Assembly: GCA_963791805.1 (NCBI GenBank)
Contig: CAWBTU010000006.1
Coordinates: forward strand, 1,674,001 to 1,738,000
DNA length: 64,000 bases
Direction of reading: 5' to 3'
DNA from: JACMJL01 sp963791805
GTDB lineage: Bacteria; Bacillota; Clostridia; Clostridiales; Clostridiaceae
Shown here: one piece after another, positions 52,872 to 61,554 of the stretch
Numbering within the stretch: the first letter of the stretch is position 1
How the letters are laid out: every line of letters starts with the position of its first letter
The notes under the pieces: model-generated
What the model saw: the letters and a program-made list of their open reading frames with translations, nothing else
The model's database searches: none
What the model was told of the DNA's origin: nothing
Made by a program: the position numbers and the translations under genes

Positions 52872-53897
52872 TCAAATTATTTCTAATTTTTTTGTCATTT
52901 TATTCCTACTAGCAACAACAACTCCTACAAGTGGATGTAATTTACGTACTTCAACTGTAAAATCAAATTTTAGAAAGCAATTCTTTAGCTCTTCCATACT
53001 GGAAGGGAAATCTACTTCTGGTCCGTAGCCTACTAAAGAAAATTCATCTTTATAGTCAGTGGGATTTTCAAAGAATATTAAATCACCAATAATAATGCTT
53101 TGTAAGTTTTCACCACATATATTAATCATTGTTTTAATGGCCTTTTCTTTATATATTGTGGTTAGATGATGCAGCGCATAATTTGAGATAATTTTTGTCA
53201 CACATTTTTTCTCTAAATCTACACTCATGTTTGGTTCTTCAAATGTTCCTATGTAAAATTCAATATTATTTGCTTCTTCAATTTTACTTTTAGCTTGTCT
53301 AATCATTCCGTCACTAATATCTATCCCAATTGCTAATTTGACTTTTCTAGATAGGTCAATAACTTGTTTTCCAGTACCACAACCTAAATCGAGGACAACA
53401 TCATTTATGTTGGGCTTAACCAATTCATTTATAAGTTCTGCAGTCTTAGACCTCCAGTAATAACTATCCATACTATATTTGTTACTTGCATCATTAAATC
53501 TCTGCTTTGCTTCTGTTTCCATATTTGTTATTTTGATAATATCAATAAGTTGCTGAACATCCAAAAGACTTTTATTTTGTATTTGCCTTTCAGCTTTATT
53601 TAGTGCAGTAATAACTGACTCAATATGGTTCTTCTTTTCCTCTAATGCTCTTGTTTGGACATTAATTATATTTCCTATGTTTTTACCATTTTCATTTATA
53701 AGTTGTTTTATTTCTTCAAGCGATAACCCAATAAATTTTAGTGTAGTTATCTGTTGTAATCTGATAAAATCTTCATCGCAATAAATTCTATAACCAGCTT
53801 CCGTTTTTAAAGATGGCTGTAGCAGCTCAATCTTATCATAATGAAGCAATGTTTTCACAGTTACTCCTGACCTTTTAGCAAACTCACCAATTTTCAA
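52872..53897 (-). CDS. MerR family regulator fused to a SAM-dependent methyltransferase (copy 2)
   Basis: 341 aa from the TTG at 53897 (M-K-I-G-E-F-A-K-R-S-G-V), with GGCGGTGG upstream. Close paralogue of the 46991-48022 gene, differing at roughly one residue in ten, including a 2-residue deletion near 222 (K-S-K-I-E-E-A-N). Same domains: MerR, coiled coil, class I methyltransferase with V-L-D-L-G-C-G-T-G-K-Q. Promoter and operator are also conserved. Direct orientation and 5.9 kb spacing would allow recombination that deletes the genes between. Confidence 0.9.
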   Translation of the reverse strand: MKIGEFAKRSGVTVKTLLHYDKIELLQPSLKTEAGYRIYCDEDFIRLQQITTLKFIGLSLEEIKQLINENGKNIGNIINVQTRALEEKKNHIESVITALNKAERQIQNKSLLDVQQLIDIIKITNMETEAKQRFNDASNKYSMDSYYWRSKTAELINELVKPNINDVVLDLGCGTGKQVIDLSRKVKLAIGIDISDGMIRQAKSKIEEANNIEFYIGTFEEPNMSVDLEKKCVTKIISNYALHHLTTIYKEKAIKTMINICGENLQSIIIGDLIFFENPTDYKDEFSLVGYGPEVDFPSSMEELKNCFLKFDFTVEVRKLHPLVGVVVASRNKMTKKLEII

Positions 53898-53919
53898 AAT
53901 TCCACCGCCTTTCAAGGTT

Positions 53920-53950
53920 ATTTTAAATCCTAACCTTGGGTTAGAGTCAA
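53920..53950 (-). promoter_or_regulatory. MerR-type promoter and operator (copy 2)
   Basis: TTGACT (53950-53945), 19-base spacer with CTAACCCAAGGTTAG, TAAAAT (53925-53920); identical to copy 1, so both regulators probably bind both sites. Confidence 0.85.
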
Positions 53951-54021
53951 TAGTAGTTTGTTATCATGTTTACTGCCACAGATTTTTTTCCGTTATAACA
54001 CCTTCAAATTGGATTTTATGT

Positions 54022-54435
54022 TTAAAGAGTTTTAGTAAAATAATAGCGTTTTCCTGTGACAGGATAGTTTTCTAATGCAAACACTTCCTTGTATCCATGC
54101 TTTTTATAAAATTCAGGTGCTTGAAAACTAAAAGTATCTAAAAATGAATACCTGCAACCACGCTCTTTCGCTGTTTTTTCTGTCTGATTTAAAATATTAC
54201 TTCCAAAATTCTGTCCCCTTAATTCTTCGCTTACCCATAGAAATTTAATAAACAACCAATTACCATGTGTATTTCCAATTAGTCCAGCAATTTTTTTGCC
54301 TGTATCATCATTTAAATAAACACCTAAATCCTTTGGGTTTTTATCTTCAATTCTCGCTAAATTATATTCTAATAAACCTTGAAAAATAATTTCTTCATCT
54401 TGTTCTTTAATTTCATCAGTAATCTCAATTTTCAT
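54022..54435 (-). CDS. GNAT family N-acetyltransferase
   Basis: 137 aa from the ATG at 54435 (AGGAGG 12 bases upstream); the longer frame to 54483 begins without a site. Features: G-K-K-I-A-G-L-I-G, L-R-G-Q-N-F-G-S-N-I-L (acetyl-CoA loop, R-G-Q-x-x-G) and F-Q-A-P-E-F-Y-K-K-H-G-Y, ending in K-R-Y-Y-F-T-K. This is the pattern of the clostridial YhbS/antibiotic-acetyltransferase-like subgroup. Substrate unknown. Confidence 0.88.
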   Translation of the reverse strand: MKIEITDEIKEQDEEIIFQGLLEYNLARIEDKNPKDLGVYLNDDTGKKIAGLIGNTHGNWLFIKFLWVSEELRGQNFGSNILNQTEKTAKERGCRYSFLDTFSFQAPEFYKKHGYKEVFALENYPVTGKRYYFTKTL

Positions 54436-54733
54436 TTTAATTCTATACCTCCTTTGTTGACATTCAAACATAGCTAAAACCATTATTTATCCTATGCTTG
54501 AAAGACTTAGAAATGATGCAATTACCTATATATTTAACTTGTTATCTTAACTGTCCATTATTAGCCTAAAGGGTATATGGATAATGGGAAATGGATTCTG
54601 TGAAAGCTATATATCAGCTAAATTACATATTACAATATCAATATATGATTGCCAAAATCTACAATTGTTTAATAAATTCCACAGTTTACTTGAATATATA
54701 TCTCCTTCAGTTGCAAAAAAGTTAAAATTTTTT

Positions 54734-55927
54734 TTAATCTATATCTATCAACTCTGCGTTTTGTAAATCTCTTGAACACCTATTATAATTTTCACCTTGT
54801 TCTTTTTTAGCGAAATGGCGAATTGATTGATAAATTTCTTTATCGGTTGTAGGCTCTAACAATAACTCGTATTTTTCTACATCTTCGTTATTAATTACTA
54901 TATCTGTTACTTTGAGATCAAATAGTCCAACACTATCATACATATTAAGCTTTACACCCCATATTTCAATTTCAGAATTTTTAACAAAATTAAACATTAT
55001 AGGGTTACCTGTTATATCTTCTTTATTGCATATTCCTATTTCTTTAATTTTAATATTAGCTATGTCTGAATATTGTTTATATGGCTTTTCTTCTACAAAA
55101 GATCTGTATAGTTTTTCTACTAAAGTAGCATCGCCTCTTGTAATTGGAAACTCTACTGAAAATTCAATTTTCAATTTTCTTTCTATTTGAGTGATTTTAT
55201 CCCAAAATTCAATTGTTTTTTTAATTGCCTTATCTTCTTTTACAAACATTGAAAATTTAAATCCTGAAAATTTTAATTTTCCTTCTAATAAAGATTGATA
55301 TAATTTCAAGCCCTCAGCTATCTCTTTCGCATTTTTAGATTTTTCTATGTTTATGTTAAATGTAAATTTCATTGTATTGTCTTTCTCATCTAATATATAT
55401 TCAATTTCGAATACACTACTGTCAACGTTCTTGAAGTAACTTTTATGCATATCTGCATATGGCTGCCTTTGAATGGAAATATATTTAATTATACTTTCCC
55501 CTTCTATTTGCACTTTAAATGGAGGTTGAAATTGGCTTGGGCGTATAATTAATTCTGTTCCAACCATCATTTCATCACTTAAAGGGAACTTAATCATATC
55601 CTCTAATTTGAATTTTATTCCGTTAAGTGATATGCACCCTTCATCAGTTGTAACCACATTTAATTCACGTTGAGCTCTATACATATACTCCATTAACTCT
55701 TTCGTATTTGAAGGTTTAAATTCTTCAAGTAAATCTTCCGGTACTTTAACCTTCATCCCAATTCTAAATTGTGAGGTAGTCGGCATAATTCCACATGCAT
55801 CATAACCAATACCCCTATATTCAAATCCTTTAGGTAGTTTTTCACTTAGTGATTTTACAATTTCTTTAGGAATTGGTTCATCAATTTCATTTTTATTAGA
55901 AAATGCATCATTAAAATTTGAAAACAT
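54734..55927 (-). CDS. abiGii: AbiGii-like toxin of an abortive-infection system
   Basis: 397 aa (1194 bases), matching the recalled length of lactococcal AbiGii. N-terminal pattern M-F-S-N-F-N-D-A-F-S and I-P-K-E-I-V-K-S-L-S-E-K-L-P-K-G-F, central I-S-L-N-G-I-K-F and R-P-S-Q-F-Q-P-P-F-K. The rest is a long beta-rich body without a recognised catalytic motif. It lies 4 bases after the AbiGi frame, the order expected for AbiG. AGAAGGATG gives a ribosome binding site. The reading frame is intact although its partner gene is interrupted. Family call from recall of the pattern. Confidence 0.75.
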   Translation of the reverse strand: MFSNFNDAFSNKNEIDEPIPKEIVKSLSEKLPKGFEYRGIGYDACGIMPTTSQFRIGMKVKVPEDLLEEFKPSNTKELMEYMYRAQRELNVVTTDEGCISLNGIKFKLEDMIKFPLSDEMMVGTELIIRPSQFQPPFKVQIEGESIIKYISIQRQPYADMHKSYFKNVDSSVFEIEYILDEKDNTMKFTFNINIEKSKNAKEIAEGLKLYQSLLEGKLKFSGFKFSMFVKEDKAIKKTIEFWDKITQIERKLKIEFSVEFPITRGDATLVEKLYRSFVEEKPYKQYSDIANIKIKEIGICNKEDITGNPIMFNFVKNSEIEIWGVKLNMYDSVGLFDLKVTDIVINNEDVEKYELLLEPTTDKEIYQSIRHFAKKEQGENYNRCSRDLQNAELIDID

Positions 55928-55931
55928 CCTT

Positions 55932-56664
55932 CTACCAATCCTCCTTTATCTCATTAAATACTAGTATTTTAGAAATTAAAACAAGTTTTTCACTCTCTGT
56001 CATTTCAATCTCCCCATTGATAAAATTTATAAGATTTTCTCTATCATTACTATCTTCCACTATCAAATATTTTACAATTTCATACTCGAACTTTAACCAT
56101 AAATTGGGGCATTGCATAATTCCATCTGAATATACTGTATATGCTTTGGGATTCATATGTTTAGATGAAATTGTTAAAGGTAAACCAGTTTTAATTTTGT
56201 TTACATCTGGTATATACCTCCATTCTTTTTCATCATGAAAATTTCGATTTTCATATTTCCCATTCCTAAACATTAGTCCTTCGAGTGGTTTCATAAATAA
56301 TAAATTGGTTAATAAATAATTACTGTAATCGCCCACAATTACTTTATCTTGCTCGCTAGCTTCAAGTGATTTTAAAAGGACAACTTTATAATCAGATATC
56401 AAGTTTGAACTTGGATTAATGTATTGAATTGGTTGTATTCCCTGGCTTATTCCCCATTCTTTATTCAGTCCTATACCATAGTGTCCATAAAACTCCATAT
56501 GCGGTACTAATTTATTTAAATGTATATCACAAAAACAACACATTGGAAAAGCAATCTTTTTTTGTTCTTTAATTTTAAGATAATCTATCATTTCTTCGTA
56601 GTAACGTGGTATTATTGCTTTATATCTAATTACATCCTTCAAATAGTCAACTTTAGTAAAAAAA
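55932..56664 (-). pseudogene. abiGi: AbiGi-like antitoxin, C-terminal part (split by IS91-like element)
   Basis: Open frame of about 244 codons running into the end of the mobile element. From the element border it reads F-F-T-K-V-D-Y-L-K-D-V-I-R-Y-K-A-I-I-P-R-Y-Y, then F-P-M-C-C-F-C-D-I and H-Y-G-I-G-L-N-K-E-W-G-I, the core AbiGi pattern. Only a TTG at 56642 without a ribosome binding site can start it. The first 41 residues lie at 58430-58552, on the other side of the element. A shorter product might still be made, but the full gene is disrupted. Confidence 0.8.
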
Positions 56665-56680
56665 GCGGCAAAGCCGCCCC
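56665..56680 (-). terminator. GC-rich hairpin at the end of the IS91-like element
   Basis: GCGGC AAA GCCGC followed on the minus strand by a run of seven T. It is the last structure of the element and would terminate its transcripts just before the AbiGi fragment. It may also be part of the element's terminal replication signal. Confidence 0.75.
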
Positions 56681-56802
56681 TTACAAACTATTATTTTTTA
56701 TTAAACTTATAGTTTGTAAAATGATTATTTATATTTCCAAGTTGCTACGCAAATTAAAGATTGGCTTTCGCCTATTTTTTAAGCGTAGCTTTTTGGTTTT
56801 AA

Positions 56803-57066
56803 TTATACATTCGTTCTATATGTTATTCCATGAACACCCTCATATTCAACTGGCTCCATTTGTTCCCCACACTCTTCACAAGTAAATCTTGGTGGAACAC
56901 TAAGATCTCCATCATCAAGAGCATCAAAATAATTCACTACACCTTCTGGTATAAGTTCTTCTATTCCACATCCACCACATTTAAATAATATTTGCTTATC
57001 TTTCTTTTTTAGTTGTTGATTTTTGCTTTTTTTCACCTTTTTAACTCTCTTTTTACTTACAGGCAT
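56803..57066 (-). CDS. Zinc-ribbon protein carried by the IS91-like element
   Basis: 87 aa from the ATG at 57066, with GGAGGACAATT upstream. A basic N-terminus (S-K-K-R-V-K-K-V-K-K-S-K) is followed by two Cys pairs, C-G-G-C-G and C-E-E-C-G, 30 residues apart. This makes one zinc ribbon with an acidic loop (D-A-L-D-D-G-D-L-S). It starts 20 bases after the transposase stop, so the two are cotranscribed and the gene lies inside the element. Role unknown; possibly a transposition accessory or regulator. Confidence 0.7.
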   Translation of the reverse strand: MPVSKKRVKKVKKSKNQQLKKKDKQILFKCGGCGIEELIPEGVVNYFDALDDGDLSVPPRFTCEECGEQMEPVEYEGVHGITYRTNV

Positions 57067-57086
57067 AATTGTCCTCCAAATTTTCT

Positions 57087-58310
57087 TCAAGCAAACAAAG
57101 CTCCTAGCCCGTCAGGGCTTACGCCTTTTACTGATGTATTTATTGAATTTAGTTCTTCTATTTTTAATTTAACCTTATTTGTTAAATTCTTTTTATATTT
57201 TTCAATAAGGTTTCCTGATTTATTATAGTATATCCCATCTAAATGCATAGTGCTACCGCACCTTTCACACTTTAATGGGTCTATTCCAAAGGCTTTTAAT
57301 ATTCTATACTCCCATTTTCTAAGTTTCTTTAATTCTAAAAATACTTTCTCATTTATAAGTCTAAAGAATTTACCTTTATGTTTATTATTTCTAGCATATA
57401 TTCCATAATATCTAATCATTTTAAAGTTTTTTTCTGGTATATGTATTATCACTTTCTTAATAAATTCTAATGCATCCAATTCTACTTCAATTCTTTTATT
57501 ATCCTCATGGCTTTCATACCAAAAAGTAACCTCTTTACCATCATATTTAATTACTCTAGACTCTGCAATCGCTGGTCTACCTGTATATCTACCTACATAT
57601 TTTACAGCACCTTTAGCATCCTTTACTTCATTTTTGCCATGTACATAAAAACCATCTTTAAAATTCTTATATAACTCATTTTTTAAATTTCTAAATCTTC
57701 TTTTGCCTAACTCTACTTCTATTGAATCAAGTAAAAGTTTTTGCCACCTTTTTCTTAACATTTCATATGGAAGAAAGTTCACTCTTTTCCATGGTGTAAT
57801 TTCACCCAAACCACCTTCGGTGACAAGCATATGTACATGTGGATTCCACTTTAAATCTCTACCAAAAGTATGAATTACTGCAACAATACCTGGCACAAAT
57901 TTTTCTTTTTTATTTTTTTCTAAATACCAACTTTTTATTACTTCTGCAGCACACTTAGGCAGTAGCTCTAATAATTTTCTATCTCTTTGAAAAATTATTC
58001 TAAGTTCTTCTGGTATGGTAAATATAACATGTCTATGATTTGTTTTTGCCATTCTTTTAGTAAGATCTTCAACCCAATCATCCATACGGATTTTACCACA
58101 TGATGAACAAAGCCTACTTTTACACGTAAACCCCACTCTTTTAACTTCACCACAGGTTTCACATTTGAACTCTAAAAATCCATTTTCTAATGAACCACAT
58201 TGAATCATTTTACTAACCTCGTGGAACACAACCTCACGAATATTATTATGTTCTTTTGAAAACTCATCCCAATGATCAATAAATATCTGCTTTATTACCC
58301 CTTTAGTCAT
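57087..58310 (-). CDS. IS91 family transposase (Y2, HUH)
   Basis: 407 aa from the ATG at 58310 (M-T-K-G-V-I-K-Q-I-F-I-D-H-W). The N-terminal zinc-binding domain has C-E-T-C-G-E and C-K-S-R-L-C-S-S-C-G-K. The catalytic domain has H-V-H in W-N-P-H-V-H-M-L-V-T (HUH) and tyrosines in Y-V-G-R-Y-T-G-R-P, followed by A-E-S-R-V-I. A second zinc finger near the C-terminus (C-E-R-C-G-S-T-M) is typical. Rolling-circle transposase, uninterrupted and so possibly active. Confidence 0.9.
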   Translation of the reverse strand: MTKGVIKQIFIDHWDEFSKEHNNIREVVFHEVSKMIQCGSLENGFLEFKCETCGEVKRVGFTCKSRLCSSCGKIRMDDWVEDLTKRMAKTNHRHVIFTIPEELRIIFQRDRKLLELLPKCAAEVIKSWYLEKNKKEKFVPGIVAVIHTFGRDLKWNPHVHMLVTEGGLGEITPWKRVNFLPYEMLRKRWQKLLLDSIEVELGKRRFRNLKNELYKNFKDGFYVHGKNEVKDAKGAVKYVGRYTGRPAIAESRVIKYDGKEVTFWYESHEDNKRIEVELDALEFIKKVIIHIPEKNFKMIRYYGIYARNNKHKGKFFRLINEKVFLELKKLRKWEYRILKAFGIDPLKCERCGSTMHLDGIYYNKSGNLIEKYKKNLTNKVKLKIEELNSINTSVKGVSPDGLGALFA

Positions 58311-58429
58311 ATAATTACACTCTCTAAACATGTTATTGGTACATTCTTACATTCTAATGCAACTACTTGATTCCACTGCCTTACGTCACTATATATTATA
58401 TCAAAAAAATTTATACTTTCCTAAACAAT

Positions 58430-58552
58430 AAAAAATTTAAATAGTACATTAGCACTTTGTACTGAATGAATATATTTCTTTTCAACTGTTTCGATTTTTG
58501 GATTTTCCAATAGTTGAATTGAATTTAATTTATTTTCCACTACACTTTCCAT
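58430..58552 (-). pseudogene. abiGi: AbiGi-like antitoxin, N-terminal part
   Basis: ATG at 58552 with GGAAGGAAATTTAAA upstream; reads M-E-S-V-V-E-N-K-L-N-S-I-Q, then K-K-Y-I-H-S-V-Q-S-A-N-V-L-F-K-F-F to the element border and a stop at 58421 inside it. The ending S-A-N-V-L-F is the usual start of the AbiGi fold (S-x-N-x-L-F-x-F-T-K). It continues in frame with the C-terminal part at 56664. Confidence 0.8.
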
Positions 58553-58724
58553 TTTAAATTTCCTTCCTTATGGGCTTATAATAATTAATTACGGCTTAAC
58601 ATTATAGACAAAACATGTCCAGTTTATGGATAATAGTTAGTTGTATTTTATTTAAAATTTACTGTCTTTACGATATCATTCTCTGTATCCCTTTTAATTG
58701 AGGTTTTATTTGCTCTATTATAAA

Positions 58725-59510
58725 TTATAATTTAATTTCATAGTTTACATACTTTCTATCAAGATCGCACCCAAATGCTTTTACTAAATAGTAAAAATCA
58801 TTACAAATACCTGCCTTTAAAAAATACACATACTCTTTATCTGTAACCTCTAATTTCACTTTTACAAGTTCCCCTTTTTCTGGATGGCAGTATATATTAA
58901 TCTCACATTCCTGAGGATCAAAGTGAATTGAATACGATGGCTTTTGTACATAAATATCTTCACTATCATATTCATTTTGTATACTATAGTCAGTAAAAAA
59001 CTTATTAAATGATTTGTTTTGAGTTGCATTTATAAATAGTTCTGCTATCTCGATTACCTCTTTTGCTTTCTCTTCAGTTGGTAATATATATTCATGCTCT
59101 AACTTATTTCTTATTTTTCTTATTTGTGATATTAAAAATGTAGGTGCTATTTCCAACGCTTGAATAAATCTTAATTTAAGTGAATAATCTCTATTTTACA
59201 TTTCATCTTTTTCAAAATCATTTATTACATTAATTATACTTGAATATTTTTCTTCATTAAAATTTAGATAATCATACCCTAGATATGACATAATCCAATC
59301 AATTTGACAATCTATTGCTCTTTTAGAATTAGTTACTGTGCCCACCAACCCTTTTTTATCTTTATTTTTATAATCTTGTTTTGCAAATTCTAAAAACTCA
59401 TTTGGTGTTACTTCAAAATCAATTTCATCAATCCAACCTGTCGAATCTCTACAAATATAAAACTTGTTCCATTTTATCTTCACAATTTTTTGCAACTCAT
59501 CTAACTTCAT
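58725..59510 (-). pseudogene. HEPN-like protein interrupted by an in-frame TAA
   Basis: One frame of 262 codons, from an ATG at 59510 (GGAGAACAACT upstream) to 58725, broken only by TAA at 59196-59198. Part 1 (104 aa): a small domain and the helical R-A-I-D-C-Q-I-D-W-I-M. Part 2: S-L-K-L-R-F-I-Q-A-L-E-I-A-P-T-F-L-I-S-Q-I-R-K, then R-N-K-L-E-H-E-Y, a HEPN-type R-x4-H RNase-like motif at about codons 134-139, then a beta-rich tail. HEPN proteins are common in toxin and phage-defence systems. A TTG at 59156 could restart part 2 only. Confidence 0.65.
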
Positions 59511-59570
59511 AGTTGTTCTCCTTTAACACTACGTTTATTCAATCTTTAAGAACTTTCATCTAGTCACATC

Positions 59571-59600
59571 AACTTCCCATTATAGAAATAATGGGAAGTT
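59571..59600. repeat. Perfect inverted repeat between the DUF262 operon and the HEPN gene
   Basis: AACTTCCCATTA/TAATGGGAAGTT, 12 bases each arm with a 6-base loop and no T-run. It could be a transcription terminator of a weak type or a regulator site. Confidence 0.55.
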
Positions 59601-59705
59601 GAGATTGTAAAAGAACTGGTATAACGTTTCTAATTTTCGTTTAGCTTGTTAGATAAATATATTAATATTAACGTTGTTAAATAATTAGAAAAAGTGTTGA
59701 TCAAA

Positions 59706-61541
59706 TTAAAGTAATTTTTTTTGATTTGCTGTCAGCTTAACAAAAAATTGACTTTGATCATGATTAAATACAAAACCATGGACATATGCATGAACATTAT
59801 TATTTCTTATATCCCATTTATCAATTTTATACTCACCATTTTTTTCGAAATTATAAGAATCAATTTCTTCAATATAATATCCAATACCTTTTTCATTAAA
59901 TAGTATAGTATAGTTACCTCTACGCAAAATACCATATGAATTGCCATCGTTCACTTTTTTTCTATAATAATTACATCCTTTATATTTATATACAATTTTA
60001 TACTTTGCCTTAGTAGGATAAAATATTTTTTCACCTTCAACTTCCATATAATCGTAGCATTCTGGTTTATATTCAGGTATTACTTTAAGTTGATATTTAA
60101 AAGCTCCCTGTAATTTTATAATTTTCATAATGTTATCAAGCTTATTTTTTTCTATATCCTTATTATCTTTATTATCTTTATTCCACTCTTTTCCCATCAA
60201 ACTTTCATAAACTTCTGAATATGAACTATAATAATATTGGGGTATCGGATATATAATTTCATTCCAAGTTCCAACAAAATTAGGTGTTAAATAAGCAATT
60301 GGCTGCTTGTATATCACAAAGTTATTCCACTCATTTTTCACAGCTTTTACAAGTTTAATATTTTTATCTGTTAATTCATTTAAAATTGCCCACATAATCA
60401 AATCCTTAGCACGATCTTCTTTCAGTTTATCATCACATAAATTAAGCAGAAATTGCTTAATATATTTTTTATTATCTTCATCTGTTATATTAAAATACAA
60501 TGTGCCAATTTTTATATTTCCCTGAGTTCCTGCATAAAAACTATCTCCAATTAATTTCGCAATATCCTTATTTTGTGAATCAACTTGGAACTGTAAATTA
60601 TTCAAAGCATCTAATATTTTACTTATTCTGTTAAAGTCTTTATCATCAAGTACATTTATAAAACGTATAGCATCATTTATATCATTTGTATCATTTGTAT
60701 TACTAAAACTTTTTAATTCCAAAGCATGCTTGCCCAATTTAGCGTTATATATGCATTTTTCCCAATAAATCATCCTGCAGCAAAATTCTATAAATCTCAT
60801 TTCCATTAACTCTTCTTTTGATTCTTCATTGCTTAGTTTAACGTTTTGAAACTTGTAAAAAATATCAAGCCATTCATTATCAATATTAGAAAACCAATTT
60901 TTTTTGTATTTATCCTTTAAACACCTATCTGCTTTATCATTCAAAAGACATTTAAATATCTCATAAGGAACAATTGGTATCCCACTATTTATATCAATAA
61001 AAAACTGTTCTGCAGTTGATAATTCACCCTTTACAGATATTTTATCAAATTTGATATTTTCCAAAATAAATTCTTTAAATGTCTTCAACTCATGAGTTTT
61101 CATTTTATTAATAAAACTATCCTTTAAATTTTCAACTGACCTGGTAGCATATGTGACTAATCCACTTTTTTCTTCTTCAAAAACTTTATTTATTGCGCCT
61201 CTATATTCAAACTCAATTTTTGATATTTCAGATATACTATCTAATTTATTTTCCTGAAGCTTATTGTTTATAAATCTAAGTAAGCAATAAAGTGTAAAAA
61301 TACGCTGTTGGCCATCGTAAATATAAATATGTTCACCACTCTCATACACAGTAATAGCACTCAATATTAAATCTTTTTTTAAAGAATCTTTATACTTGTT
61401 TAAGATATAAGCTAATAAGCTATCATTAGTATTCATATGACTTCCCATACAATAATCTCTCTGAATCACAGGAACAATAATTTTCTTTATGGGTTCTTGA
61501 TAAAATAGCTCTTTTAAGCTAATTTGAATTGATTCATTCAT
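59706..61541 (-). CDS. DUF262 family protein A
   Basis: 611 aa. The N-terminal DUF262 (ParB/Srx-fold) domain has V-P-V-I-Q-R-D-Y (residues 23-30), I-Y-D-G-Q-Q-R-I-F-T-L (DGQQR at 76-80) and the D-I-N-S-G-I-P-I-V box near 188. This domain binds or hydrolyses nucleotides in GmrSD, BrxU and SspE-type anti-phage enzymes. The C-terminal half is large, tyrosine/lysine-rich, with no HNH (DUF1524) motif seen. Last gene of a three-gene operon, 13 bases after protein B. Confidence 0.8.
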   Translation of the reverse strand: MNESIQISLKELFYQEPIKKIIVPVIQRDYCMGSHMNTNDSLLAYILNKYKDSLKKDLILSAITVYESGEHIYIYDGQQRIFTLYCLLRFINNKLQENKLDSISEISKIEFEYRGAINKVFEEEKSGLVTYATRSVENLKDSFINKMKTHELKTFKEFILENIKFDKISVKGELSTAEQFFIDINSGIPIVPYEIFKCLLNDKADRCLKDKYKKNWFSNIDNEWLDIFYKFQNVKLSNEESKEELMEMRFIEFCCRMIYWEKCIYNAKLGKHALELKSFSNTNDTNDINDAIRFINVLDDKDFNRISKILDALNNLQFQVDSQNKDIAKLIGDSFYAGTQGNIKIGTLYFNITDEDNKKYIKQFLLNLCDDKLKEDRAKDLIMWAILNELTDKNIKLVKAVKNEWNNFVIYKQPIAYLTPNFVGTWNEIIYPIPQYYYSSYSEVYESLMGKEWNKDNKDNKDIEKNKLDNIMKIIKLQGAFKYQLKVIPEYKPECYDYMEVEGEKIFYPTKAKYKIVYKYKGCNYYRKKVNDGNSYGILRRGNYTILFNEKGIGYYIEEIDSYNFEKNGEYKIDKWDIRNNNVHAYVHGFVFNHDQSQFFVKLTANQKKLL

Positions 61542-61554
61542 TTTAATTATTTCC

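Larger units (their letters stand above)
56665..58429 (-). mobile_element. IS91-like (Y2/HUH transposase) element with a zinc-ribbon passenger gene, inserted in abiGi
   Basis: About 1.77 kb between two A-runs (56658-56664 and 58430-58435, plus strand). It holds the transposase gene, the small zinc-ribbon gene and hairpins at its left end. Its borders are fixed by the fact that joining the flanks gives one continuous AbiGi frame (S-A-N-V-L-F-K-F-F-T-K-V-D-Y). No inverted terminal repeats are seen, as expected for rolling-circle elements. The exact ends are uncertain by a few bases because of the A-runs. Confidence 0.8.

Noticed and set aside
59196..59198. TAA recoding as an amino acid, since two genes have in-frame TAA
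   Set aside because: TAA is the normal, well-placed stop of many intact genes here; the interrupted genes are better explained as pseudogenes.
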